NCBI GenBank assembly: GCA_963797535.1
Contig: CAWCPQ010000005.1
Span: 496,001 to 560,000, forward strand
Length of the DNA: 64,000 nucleotides
Direction: 5' to 3'
Source: JAWWOL01 sp963797535
Lineage (GTDB): Bacteria > Actinomycetota > Actinomycetes > JAWWOL01
In this document: positions 35,600 to 43,696 of the stretch, in pieces
Layout of the letters: every line of letters begins with the position of its first letter
Numbering within the stretch: position 1 is the first letter of the stretch
Made by a program: the position numbers and the translations under genes
The notes under the pieces: generated by a model
Seen by the model: only the letters and a program-made list of their open reading frames with translations
The model's database searches: none
What the model was told of the DNA's origin: nothing

Positions 35600-35854
35600 T
35601 CAACGGGTTACCCGAACAACGGACTCGATGTTCCTCGCCACCGCGCCGAAGGCGTCGGGTTGGAACGTCTCACCGGCGATGTCCCCCGCGTCGCGTACCA
35701 CCGGCCCACCGCGGTGCAGACGGTCCAAGAAGCGGTGCCGGCGCAGCGCCGCAGGCGTCAGCTCTTGGCCGGCGTGATGGGCTCCAGCACTCGTCGGCGC
35801 ACCGATCACCACGAATTCCAGGCCGTGCACCGTGCCCACCCGACGGGGCAACAA
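35600..35854 (-). pseudogene. N-terminal remnant of an arginase/agmatinase-family gene
   Basis: An 84-codon reading frame that matches only the first part of the ureohydrolase fold: FVVIGAPTSAGAHHAGQELTPAALRR, then GGPVVRDAGDI and a helix ARNIESVVRV, ending at a stop. The metal-binding GGDHS and DAHxD motifs, which come later in the family, are absent, and I found no continuation in other frames downstream. It is therefore a relic or a very short derivative without the active site. Confidence 0.55.
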
Positions 35855-35940
35855 TCGTCGGCCGCTCGCAGCCCGCCACTCGGGCTAGGCTCGGCCCTGA
35901 TCGGGGCACCGGAAGATCGACTCTGCGGACGATTGTGACG

Positions 35941-37662
35941 ATGACGAAACCGACGCAACGCAGCCAGCAGTGGTACGCGGGGACCGACCGCAACGCCTAC
36001 ATCCATCGCGCGTGGATGCGCCGGGGCCTGCCGCAGGACGCGTTCGACGGCCGGCCGCACATCGCGATCGCCAACACCGCGTCGGACCTCACCCCGTGCA
36101 ACATGCACCTCAACGAGGTGGCCGAGAGCGTCTCGCGCGGCATCCTCGAGTCCGGCGGCGTGCCACTGAACATGCCGGTGATGTCGCTCGGTGAGACCCA
36201 GGTCAAGCCGACCGCGATGCTCTGGCGCAACCTCGCCGCGATGTCGATCGAGGAGCAGATCCGGTCCAACCCCATCGACGGCGTCGTACTCCTCGGCGGC
36301 TGCGACAAGACGATCCCGGCCTTGCTGATGGCCGCGGCATCTGTCGACCTGCCGGCGATCGTTGTCCCCGGCGGACCGATGCTCAACGGGACGTTCCGGG
36401 GCGAGCTGCTCGGCTGCGGTACGGGGGTGTGGCGGCTCAGCGAGGAGGTGCGCGCGGGCACCCTGTCCGAGGAGGCGTTCCTCAAGTCCGAGTCGGCGAT
36501 GATCCGGAGCAAGGGCCACTGCAACACGATGGGTACGGCGTCGACGATGGCCTCGATGGCCGAGGCACTGGGCATGACGCTGCCGGGGATCGCCGGCACA
36601 CCCGCACCGGACAGCCGGCTGGCCGAGCAGGCCCAGCTGAGCGGGCGCCTCGCGGTCGAGCTGGTCAAGGCGGGACGGCGGCCGAGCCACATCATGACGC
36701 GCGGCTCGTTCCTCAACGCCATCGTCACTCTCGCGGCCATCGGCGGGTCGAGCAACGCCGTCGTTCACCTGCTGGCGATCGCCGGCCGGCTCGGCGTCGA
36801 GCTCACCCTCGATGACTTCGACGCCACCGGGGCAGGCGTACCGCTGCTGCTCGACCTGCAGCCCGCTGGGCAATTCCTGATGGAAGACCTGTACCGGGCC
36901 GGCGGGCTGCACGCCGTGCTGCGCGAGGTCGCCGACCTGCTCGACCCGGAGCCGATCACGGTCACCGGACGGCCGTTGGTCTCCTACCTCGACGACGCCC
37001 AGATCTGGGACGCGGCGGTAATCCGGCGGCGCGACGATCCGTTGCTGCCCGACGCCGGGATTGCCGTGCTGCGAGGCAATCTCGCGCCCGACGGTGCTGT
37101 CATCAAGCCCGCAGCAGCCACGCCGGACCTGCTCCAGCACCGCGGTCGGGCCGTCGTCTTCGACAGCATCGAGGACCTGAACGCGCGGCTGGACTCGGAC
37201 GACCTCGAGGTCGACGCATCCTCCGTACTCGTGCTCAGGGGCTGTGGTCCGAAGGGCTACCCCGGCATGCCCGAGGTGGCCAACTTGCCCTTGCCGGCAA
37301 AGCTTCTGGCTCAAGGTGTACGGGACATGGTCCGCATCTGTGACGGCCGGATGAGTGGTACCGCGTACGGCACCGTCGTGCTGCACGTCGCGCCCGAGGC
37401 AGCGGCCGGCGGCCCGTTGGGACTGGTGCGTACCGGGGACTGGATCGTGCTCGACGTCGCCGGGCGGCGCCTCGACGTCGAGATCAGCGAGGAGGAATTG
37501 CTGACACGGCAGGCCTCTTCGGCGACGGTCGACGCGTACGCGAAACCCTTGCGGGGCTGGCAGAAGCTGTACGTGGACCACGTACAGCAGGCGAACACCG
37601 GGGCCGACCTCGACTTCCTGGTCGGCTCGAGCGGCGACTGGATCTCCCGCGAGTCGCACTGA
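35941..37662 (+). CDS. IlvD/Edd family sugar-acid dehydratase
   Basis: A 573-residue iron-sulfur dehydratase. The three cluster cysteines are visible in TPCNMH, GGCDKT and GHCNTMGTA, and the active-site region in RGSFLNAIVTLAAIGGSSNAVVHL. The C-terminal swivelling domain has VLRGCGPKGYPGMPE and CDGRMSGTAYG. The length and the N-terminus (SQQWYAGTDRNAYIHRAWMRRG) fit the arabinonate/xylonate/gluconate branch rather than IlvD of branched-chain amino acid synthesis. Product: a 2-keto-3-deoxy sugar acid. The convergent operon encodes a lactonase, KDG kinase and KDPG aldolase, which together give an oxidative Entner-Doudoroff-like route. Confidence 0.85.
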   Translation: MTKPTQRSQQWYAGTDRNAYIHRAWMRRGLPQDAFDGRPHIAIANTASDLTPCNMHLNEVAESVSRGILESGGVPLNMPVMSLGETQVKPTAMLWRNLAAMSIEEQIRSNPIDGVVLLGGCDKTIPALLMAAASVDLPAIVVPGGPMLNGTFRGELLGCGTGVWRLSEEVRAGTLSEEAFLKSESAMIRSKGHCNTMGTASTMASMAEALGMTLPGIAGTPAPDSRLAEQAQLSGRLAVELVKAGRRPSHIMTRGSFLNAIVTLAAIGGSSNAVVHLLAIAGRLGVELTLDDFDATGAGVPLLLDLQPAGQFLMEDLYRAGGLHAVLREVADLLDPEPITVTGRPLVSYLDDAQIWDAAVIRRRDDPLLPDAGIAVLRGNLAPDGAVIKPAAATPDLLQHRGRAVVFDSIEDLNARLDSDDLEVDASSVLVLRGCGPKGYPGMPEVANLPLPAKLLAQGVRDMVRICDGRMSGTAYGTVVLHVAPEAAAGGPLGLVRTGDWIVLDVAGRRLDVEISEEELLTRQASSATVDAYAKPLRGWQKLYVDHVQQANTGADLDFLVGSSGDWISRESH

Positions 37663-37803
37663 GACCGCGTATCCCGAGTTGGAAGTTGCCCTGGTGAGGC
37701 GTCTCTCGGCGAAACCCCGCCGAAGGATGGACCGGAACGGTGCCAGAGCACCGGATTGAGTCCACCCTTCCGCAGGGTTTGCCGAAGTTGGCCGCCTTCG
37801 ACA

Positions 37804-38670
37804 TCAGTCCGCGTAGAACTCCTCGGCTGCGCCGGCCACCTCTGTCCGTACGGCGAAGACCGCGCCCGACGGGGAAGTCGGATCCGGGTCGTCGTTGGAC
37901 GAGGTGGTGATGTAGAGCGTCTGCCCGTCCGGGCCGCCGAAGGCGCAGGACGTCGGACGCGGTACGGGCACCTGGACGATGTCGCGCAGGTCACCCTCGG
38001 GCCCGTAGTGCCGCACGGCCGACCCGTCCCACATCGCCACCCAGAAGCCGCCCTCGGCGTCCATGCTCATGCCGTCCGGAAAGCCGTGGTCGTCGGGGAT
38101 CTCGACCACAACATCCATGGCGCCGAAGCCTCCGTCGTCATCGACGGTGTAGCGCACCAACCGCTGGGTTGGCGTATCGATGTGGAACGCGTAGCGGCCG
38201 TCGGGCGAGAACGCGAACCCGTTCGAGATGGTCAGACCGTCCAGGAGCTGGGTCGTGGTCCGGTCGGCGTTGAGTCGGTGCAACGTACCGCGTCCCGGTG
38301 CTTCGTCGTACGCCATCGACCCGCAGTAGAAGCGCCCGCTCGGATCGCAGCCACCGTCATTCATCCGTACGGTCGGATCCGTCCAGATCGGCGGCAGGTC
38401 CTCGATGATCGTCCCGTCGGCGGCGAGCAGCACGAAGCCGTTCTGGATGGCGACGACGAAACCTCCCGAGCGGGTGCGACGCACCGCGGCGGCTACTTCG
38501 CCTACGTGCCAACGGATCGGCTGCTCATCGCCCGGTCGCCACGACAGGATGTCGCCCTTGAGCAGGTCGACCCAGCGCAGCATGCCGGCGCCGCTGTCCC
38601 AGATCGGGCCTTCGCCGTGGGAGGCCCAGGGGCCGGTGACCTGCTCGGCGATCAGAACGTTCGCGGTCAT
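37804..38670 (-). CDS. SMP-30/gluconolactonase family sugar lactonase
   Basis: A 288-residue six-bladed beta-propeller lactonase. Metal ligands by position: Glu in SHGEGPIWD, Asn in VRMNDGGCDPSGRFYCGSM, Asn in TISNGFAFSPDG, Asp in GFPDGMSMDAEGGFWVA. It hydrolyses a sugar lactone (gluconolactone, arabinolactone or similar) to the acid that a dehydratase then uses. The ATG at 38670 overlaps the kinase stop by 4 bp, so it is the last gene of the aldolase-kinase-lactonase operon. The 141-bp gap before the dehydratase gene's stop contains one short hairpin (TCGGCG/CGCCGA). Confidence 0.9.
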   Translation of the reverse strand: MTANVLIAEQVTGPWASHGEGPIWDSGAGMLRWVDLLKGDILSWRPGDEQPIRWHVGEVAAAVRRTRSGGFVVAIQNGFVLLAADGTIIEDLPPIWTDPTVRMNDGGCDPSGRFYCGSMAYDEAPGRGTLHRLNADRTTTQLLDGLTISNGFAFSPDGRYAFHIDTPTQRLVRYTVDDDGGFGAMDVVVEIPDDHGFPDGMSMDAEGGFWVAMWDGSAVRHYGPEGDLRDIVQVPVPRPTSCAFGGPDGQTLYITTSSNDDPDPTSPSGAVFAVRTEVAGAAEEFYAD

Positions 38671-39602
38671 CGCTGGGTCTCTTCTGTCGAGGCGAACAGG
38701 GACAGCTCGTCGCGACGCGGCAAGCCCTCCCAGTCTCCGATGGTGGACACGGCGAACGCGCCCATCACTGCTGCGGTCGCGAGGCATTGCGCGGGATCGA
38801 GGCCCGCCATGAGCTCGGCCAGATAGCCGGCGGCGAAGGCATCGCCGGCGCCGACGGTGTCAGCGACCGCGACCGGGATCGCCGGCTCGACATAGTCCAG
38901 GCCGTCCCGGAACGCCTGGCTTCCCTTGGCACCCAGCTTGACCACCACCGTCCGCGGCCCGAGGTCCGACAGGGCGCGGGCAATCTTGCCCGTCTCGGTG
39001 TGCGAGGTGAACAGGGCGGCCTCGTGCTCGCCGGCGAAGACGATGTCGGCGCGGGCCAACAGCGGCCGCAAGGCCTGCATGGCAGCATCTTGTGTCCACA
39101 GCCCGGCGCGGTAGTTCACGTCCAGCGAGACCGGGACGCCAGCATCGTTGGCCATCGTCACGAGCCGGTCAACGGCGGCCGCTGGACCGTCGCCCAGGGC
39201 TGGGGTGATGCCACTGATGTGTACGAGGTCAGCGCCCACCAGCACACCGTCCGGGATGTCGGCTGGCGACAGCTGAGCCCCCGCGCTGCCTGTGCGGTGA
39301 TAAGTGACATTGGCGTGGCTGAGGGTGCGCTGCTCGCGGATCAGCAGTCCCGTCGGCAGTGCCGTGACTTTGCCGCGTACGTCGACCCTCTCGGCACGGA
39401 GCTCGCGCAGGATGAGCCTGCCGAACGGGTCGTCGCCGACATGACCGATCCAGGTGGCTTCAGCACCGAGCCTGGTCACGCCGATGGCGACGTTGGACTC
39501 GGCGCCGGCCATGCCGAGGCGGGCAGCGGCACCCGAACCGACCGGGCCGGGCCCGGACGTGGCGACGACACCGAGGGTCTCGCCGATGGTGACCAGTCTC
39601 AT
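38667..39602 (-). CDS. PfkB-family kinase, probable 2-keto-3-deoxygluconate kinase
   Basis: A 311-residue ribokinase-fold enzyme. The N-terminal motif GGAESNVAIG-like (MAGAESNVAIGVTRLG) and the C-terminal VADTVGAGDAFAAGYLAEL with the catalytic Asp are clear. RAGLWTQDAAMQAL and IVFAGEHEAALF are typical of KDG kinases. It would phosphorylate 2-keto-3-deoxygluconate to KDPG for the aldolase encoded immediately upstream (ATGA overlap). Confidence 0.85.
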   Translation of the reverse strand: MRLVTIGETLGVVATSGPGPVGSGAAARLGMAGAESNVAIGVTRLGAEATWIGHVGDDPFGRLILRELRAERVDVRGKVTALPTGLLIREQRTLSHANVTYHRTGSAGAQLSPADIPDGVLVGADLVHISGITPALGDGPAAAVDRLVTMANDAGVPVSLDVNYRAGLWTQDAAMQALRPLLARADIVFAGEHEAALFTSHTETGKIARALSDLGPRTVVVKLGAKGSQAFRDGLDYVEPAIPVAVADTVGAGDAFAAGYLAELMAGLDPAQCLATAAVMGAFAVSTIGDWEGLPRRDELSLFASTEETQR

Positions 39603-40244
39603 CGGACAGCACCGGTCGCCGGTACGCAGGTCGCGAGCAGCAGCTCGGTGCGCTCGAGCACCTCGTTCGGGGTGAGCGCAGGGTCGGTCAGGGACGAACC
39701 GACGCCGACAGCGAACGCACCGGCGTCGAGGTAGTCAGCCGCGTTCGCCGCAGTGACACCGCCGACCGCCAGCAGCGGGATCGAAGGCAGCGGTTGCTTC
39801 AGCTGGCGCAGCAGTGCTGGTCCGCCGACCGATGCCGGGAAGACCTTGACGGCGGCCGCGCCGTACTCCCAGGCCTGAACGATCTCCGTTGCGGTCCAGG
39901 CACCCGGGATAGACGGGTTTGCCTGCTGCGCAACCGATCTGGATCACGTCGGCATTGGTCGACGGTGCGACGAGGAACTCGGCGCCAGCGATCAGAGCGT
40001 CGCGGGCGTCGGCCGGGGTGACCACGCTGCCGGCTCCGACACTGACGTCATTCGGTAGCTCGGCCACCAGCGTTTCGATGAGTTCCAGGGCTCCTGCGGT
40101 GGTGAGCGTGACCTCGAGGCAACGAACGCCGCCGTCCACGAGGATCCGGACCAGCGAGGCTAGCGTTGCGGCCTCCGGCGCACGCAGGATCACCATCAGA
40201 CCGGTGCTCAACAGCTGCGGAGTGATAGCCGGCCGAGAGGTCAC
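39599..40244 (-). pseudogene. KDPG/KHG aldolase, single frameshift
   Basis: A 2-keto-3-deoxy-6-phosphogluconate aldolase with the catalytic Glu in CLEVTLTT and the phosphate-binding VGAGSVVTPADAR. The frame breaks after GKPVYPG at a run of three C at 39903-39905 (GGG on the coding strand). Removing one base continues perfectly as AWTATEIVQAWEYG, then AAAVKVFPASVGG with the Schiff-base Lys, LLAVGGVTAANAADYL, and a stop that overlaps the kinase start as ATGA. The restored overlap argues that the true gene is intact and the extra base is a sequence error. It starts at a GTG at 40244 and is the first gene of the operon. Confidence 0.85.
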
Positions 40245-40354
40245 CGCTGCACCATGGCTGGACTCAGGAGCTGTTCAAGTGCTGGCACGTGGCCGAGCGT
40301 ACCCTCAGCCGCACCGCCTCCAAGAGACCGACGTCAACTCGCCCTGGACCGCCC

Positions 40355-41392
40355 TCACCCAGCCGTGCCGCGAATGTTGCGGCTGCGCTGTTCAACGCCC
40401 ATGACACCGTACGGATAGTCGCGGGCGCCGGGGTCACTCGCCACTGCCAGCGCGTCCAGCTCGTCGGCGTCGAGGTGCAGGTCCGCCGCCATCAGGTTGT
40501 CGTCGAGCTGCTCCACCGTCCGGGCGCCCAGGATGGTCGACGTCACCGACGGCTGATCGGTCACCCACGCCAACGCGACCTGCGCCATCGTCACCCCACG
40601 CTTCTCGGCGACGGTCTGCACCGCGTCGATCACGTCCCACGTGTGCTCCTGCGCATTGCGCTTGGCGTAGGCCTCCATGCCGCGCTCGGGGTTGTCGCCC
40701 AGCCGGGTCGGCCCGACCGGCCGCTCGTCCCGCTTGTACTTGCCGGACAGCCAGCCGCCGCCGAGCGGAGACCACGGCAGCAGGCCCATGCCCGCGTCGA
40801 GCGCTGCCGGCACCATCTCGTACTCCGTCTCGCGCACGAGCAGGTTGTACTGCGGCTGCAGGCTGACCGGCTGCGCGAGGCCGAGCGCGCGAGCCAGCTG
40901 CACCGCCTTGGTCAGCTGCCAGCCGGTGAAGTTGGACAGCCCGTAGTAGCGGATCTTGCCCGCCCGGATGAACCCGTCGAACGTGCGCAACGTCTCCTCG
41001 AGCGGGGTGTACGGGTCCCACGCGTGTGCCTGGTAGAGGTCGACAGCCTCCAGCCCGAGCCGGCGCAGCGATGCCTCGAGCGCCCTGGTCAGGTGACGGG
41101 TCGAGAGGCCGGCGGCGTTGGGTTCGGTCGCCATCGGGAACCGGCCCTTGGTGGCCAGCACGACCGTGTCGGTGATGTCGCTGGGCCGGTCGCTGAACCA
41201 GCGGCCGATGATCTCCTCCGACCGGCCGCCGGAGTAGACGTCGGCGGTGTCGACGAGGTTGCCGCCGGCTTCGATGAAACGGTCCAACTGGGCGTACGAC
41301 ACCGCCTCGTCGGATTCCGAACCGAAGGTCATCGTGCCGAGGCTGAGGGCCGAGACGGAGCAACCGCTGGAGCCGAGAGTCCTGTAGTCCAT
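40355..41392 (-). CDS. Aldo/keto reductase (YajO/AKR-like)
   Basis: A 345-residue TIM-barrel oxidoreductase. The catalytic tetrad is visible: Asp and Tyr in VDTADVYSGG, Lys in VLATKGRF, His in LYQAHAWD. The cofactor-binding segment near the C-terminus (STILGARTVEQLDDNL) is typical of NADPH-using AKRs. It follows the FadR-type regulator by 10 bp and is probably cotranscribed with it. A sugar reductase or dehydrogenase role fits the neighbourhood. Confidence 0.85.
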   Translation of the reverse strand: MDYRTLGSSGCSVSALSLGTMTFGSESDEAVSYAQLDRFIEAGGNLVDTADVYSGGRSEEIIGRWFSDRPSDITDTVVLATKGRFPMATEPNAAGLSTRHLTRALEASLRRLGLEAVDLYQAHAWDPYTPLEETLRTFDGFIRAGKIRYYGLSNFTGWQLTKAVQLARALGLAQPVSLQPQYNLLVRETEYEMVPAALDAGMGLLPWSPLGGGWLSGKYKRDERPVGPTRLGDNPERGMEAYAKRNAQEHTWDVIDAVQTVAEKRGVTMAQVALAWVTDQPSVTSTILGARTVEQLDDNLMAADLHLDADELDALAVASDPGARDYPYGVMGVEQRSRNIRGTAG

Positions 41393-41402
41393 GGCCACGA
41401 CT

Positions 41403-42104
41403 CTACGTCCGCGCCGGGACCTGACTGCTCTCGAGTACGGATCGCAGCCACGACTCCGAGGTGTTGATGTGCACCAAGGCGGCCGCGTGGGCAAGGGCGG
41501 CGTCGTGCGCAACCAACGCGTCGTAGATGCCCTGGTGCTCGTTGAGGGTGCGGGTCGCCGCATTTCCTTCCAGCAACCCGCGCCACACCCGCGCTCGCAG
41601 GGTCTGTCCGGAGAGCCCCTCGAGCACCGAGGACAGGGTGAGATTGACGTTGGCCCGGATGACCGTGCGATGAAAGGCCATGTCGTACTGGACCAACGTC
41701 TCCGTGTCCTCACGAACCTCGTGCATCTGAAAGAGGATCTCGCGCAGCTCGGCTAAGGCCTCTGGGGAAATGCGAGTGGCGGCAGCGGCGGTGGCGACCG
41801 GCTCGAGCATGCGGCGCACCTCCATCACCTCGAGCAGGCTGTGATCCTGCAGCAGGTCGATGGCGAAGCCGAACCCCTCGAGCAGCAGGTTGGGGGCCAG
41901 GCTCGTGACATAGGTGCCGTCACCCCTGCGGACATCGAGGACCCTGGCCGTCTCCAACGCCTTGACTGCCTCACGCATGGAGTTACGGGAGCAGCCGAGC
42001 TCGGCGGCGAGCTGCGGCTCCGGCGGAAGCCGGGACCCGGGTGGCAGCTGCCCGGACTGGATCAGGCTGCGAATCTGGGCAATGGCCTCGTCGGTGAGCC
42101 CCAT
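41403..42104 (-). CDS. GntR-family regulator, FadR subfamily
   Basis: A 233-residue protein with a winged helix (EAIAQIRSLIQSGQLPPGSRLPPEPQLAAELGCSRNSMREAVKALE) and an all-helical FCD effector domain (EVMEVRRMLEPVATAAAA, LVQYDMAFHRTVIRAN, LNEHQGIYDALVAHD), whose His and Asp residues usually bind a metal. AAGG lies eight bases before the ATG. It is divergent from the L-fuconate dehydratase operon, and two identical palindromes in the gap are its likely operators. It probably responds to a sugar acid of that pathway. Confidence 0.9.
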   Translation of the reverse strand: MGLTDEAIAQIRSLIQSGQLPPGSRLPPEPQLAAELGCSRNSMREAVKALETARVLDVRRGDGTYVTSLAPNLLLEGFGFAIDLLQDHSLLEVMEVRRMLEPVATAAAATRISPEALAELREILFQMHEVREDTETLVQYDMAFHRTVIRANVNLTLSSVLEGLSGQTLRARVWRGLLEGNAATRTLNEHQGIYDALVAHDAALAHAAALVHINTSESWLRSVLESSQVPART

Positions 42105-42208
42105 CTGCTGACCTTCCCCTCGCGGCCGGGCCGCGCCCGTCCGGCGGTGATCCGGATCCTAGGTTAGCCGTCGTCACGGACGGTTGGTAGGATCGTTACC
42201 CTCCTGAG

Positions 42209-42219
42209 ACATGGGATGT
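42209..42219. promoter_or_regulatory. FadR-type operator, copy 1 (ACATGGGATGT)
   Basis: A palindrome of the form ACAT-N3-ATGT lying directly upstream of the -35 element of the fuconate operon. Its exact reverse complement occurs 41 bases away at 42250-42260, about four helical turns, so two regulator dimers could sit on the same DNA face. Confidence 0.7.
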
Positions 42220-42220
42220 C

Positions 42221-42250
42221 TTGACGTGCAAGCAGCGCGGTCATTACAAA
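42221..42250 (+). promoter_or_regulatory. Promoter of the L-fuconate dehydratase operon
   Basis: TTGACG at 42221-42226 and TACAAA at 42245-42250, 18 bases apart, lie between and next to the two operator palindromes. Transcription would start near 42257, inside operator copy 2, giving a leader of about 45 bases. Confidence 0.6.
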
Positions 42251-42260
42251 CATCCCATGT
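42250..42260. promoter_or_regulatory. FadR-type operator, copy 2 (ACATCCCATGT)
   Basis: Exact reverse complement of copy 1. It overlaps the end of the -10 element and the predicted start of transcription, a position that fits repression. Confidence 0.7.
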
Positions 42261-42300
42261 TCGAGACCCGAATCCCCGGTCTCGCCAGAGAGGACCGACG

Positions 42301-43647
42301 TTGAGCAACCGCATCATCGGCCTGGAGACGCACGACGTCCGGTTCCCCACCTCGCGCCATCTGGACGGCTCCGACGCCATGAACCCGTTCCCGGACTACT
42401 CGGCGGCCTACGTCGTCCTGCGGACCAGCGACGGCGACGCCGGCTACGGGTTCTCCTTTACGGTCGGCCGTGGCAACGACGTCCAGGTTGCCGGGATCAA
42501 GGCGCTCGAGCCACTTGTCATCGGGCTTCCCGTCGACGAGGTGCTCGACGACCCGGGTGCCTTCAGTCGCCTGCTCACCGACGACAGCCAGTTCCGCTGG
42601 CTGGGCCCGTACAAGGGTGTCATGCACATGGCGGCTGCGGCGGTCATCAACGCAGCCTGGGACCTCAAGGGCAGGCGAGCCGGGCAGCCGGTCTGGAAGC
42701 TCCTCGCCGACCTCAGCCCCGAGCAGGTCGTGTCGCTCGTCGACTTTCGCTATCTGCGCGACGCCCTGACCGAGGACGAAGCGCTCGAGCTGCTCCGCAA
42801 GTCAGCGGAGGGCAAGGAGGAACGCGAGCTGCTGCTGCGGCAGTCCGGCTACCCGGCCTACACCACAACTCCCGGCTGGCTGGGATACACCGACGAAAAG
42901 CTGGCCCGACTCAGCACCGAGGCCCGCGACGACGGCTTCGGCATGATCAAGCTGAAGGTGGGCGCGAACAGTGCGGACGATCTGCGGCGCCTGCGGGTGG
43001 CCAGGGCTGCGGTCGGGCCGGACCTGCCCATTGCCATCGACGCCAACCAGGTCTGGGGGCAGCAAGAGGCCATCAGCCGGGTGCTGGCGCTGGAGGAGTT
43101 CGGGCTCTACTGGATCGAGGAGCCCACATCGCCCGACGACGTGCTCGGTCATGCGGCCATTCGTAAAGCCGTGAGTCCCGTACGGGTCGCCACCGGCGAG
43201 CACGTCCAGAACGCGATCATCTTCAAGCAGCTGCTGCAGGCCGGGGCGGTTGACGTTGTGCAAATTGACGCCTGCCGCGTTGGCGGCGTCAACGAAAACG
43301 TGGCGATTCTGCTGCTCGCCGCAAAGTTTGGCATTCCCGTCTGCCCGCACGCCGGTGGCGTCGGGTTGTGCGAGCTCGTTCAGCACCTTGCAATGTTCGA
43401 TTTCTTGGCGGTCAGCGGTTCGACAGATGGACGAATGATCGAGTACGTCGACCACCTGCACGAGCACTTCACGCATCCCGCCGTTATTCGCCGTGGGCAC
43501 TACGTCGCACCACTCAGCCCCGGCATGAGCGCCCGCATGCACGACACATCGATTGCTGACTACACGTTCCCTGACGGTTCGGCGTGGCAGGGCTCTCTCG
43601 CGCTGCCGACCTCCGCTGCTGGGGGCCTTAACCCCTCCCCCACGTAA
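42301..43647 (+). CDS. L-fuconate dehydratase (enolase superfamily)
   Basis: A 448-residue enolase-superfamily protein close to FucD/ENOSF1: DVRFPTSRHLDGSDAMNP at the N-terminus is diagnostic, followed by AYVVLRTSDG and GFSFTVGRGND. Catalytic and metal residues are visible: Lys pair in MIKLKVG, Asp in IAIDANQVW, Glu in YWIEEPTSPDD, Glu in VATGEHVQN, and His in VCPHAGGVGLCE. It removes water from L-fuconate to give 2-keto-3-deoxy-L-fuconate, and may accept related acids such as L-galactonate. The TTG at 42301 is chosen because AGAGAGGA lies just upstream and the family N-terminus begins here. First gene of a ten-gene operon. Confidence 0.92.
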   Translation: MSNRIIGLETHDVRFPTSRHLDGSDAMNPFPDYSAAYVVLRTSDGDAGYGFSFTVGRGNDVQVAGIKALEPLVIGLPVDEVLDDPGAFSRLLTDDSQFRWLGPYKGVMHMAAAAVINAAWDLKGRRAGQPVWKLLADLSPEQVVSLVDFRYLRDALTEDEALELLRKSAEGKEERELLLRQSGYPAYTTTPGWLGYTDEKLARLSTEARDDGFGMIKLKVGANSADDLRRLRVARAAVGPDLPIAIDANQVWGQQEAISRVLALEEFGLYWIEEPTSPDDVLGHAAIRKAVSPVRVATGEHVQNAIIFKQLLQAGAVDVVQIDACRVGGVNENVAILLLAAKFGIPVCPHAGGVGLCELVQHLAMFDFLAVSGSTDGRMIEYVDHLHEHFTHPAVIRRGHYVAPLSPGMSARMHDTSIADYTFPDGSAWQGSLALPTSAAGGLNPSPT

Positions 43648-43696
43648 AAGGGCGTAGCAGAGCATCCGTGCACCTGTTGTATTCAAAGGAGACGAA

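Noticed and set aside
35806..37659. 617-codon minus-strand frame opposite the dehydratase
   Set aside because: It is the codon-bias mirror of the IlvD/Edd gene, with no recognisable domain.
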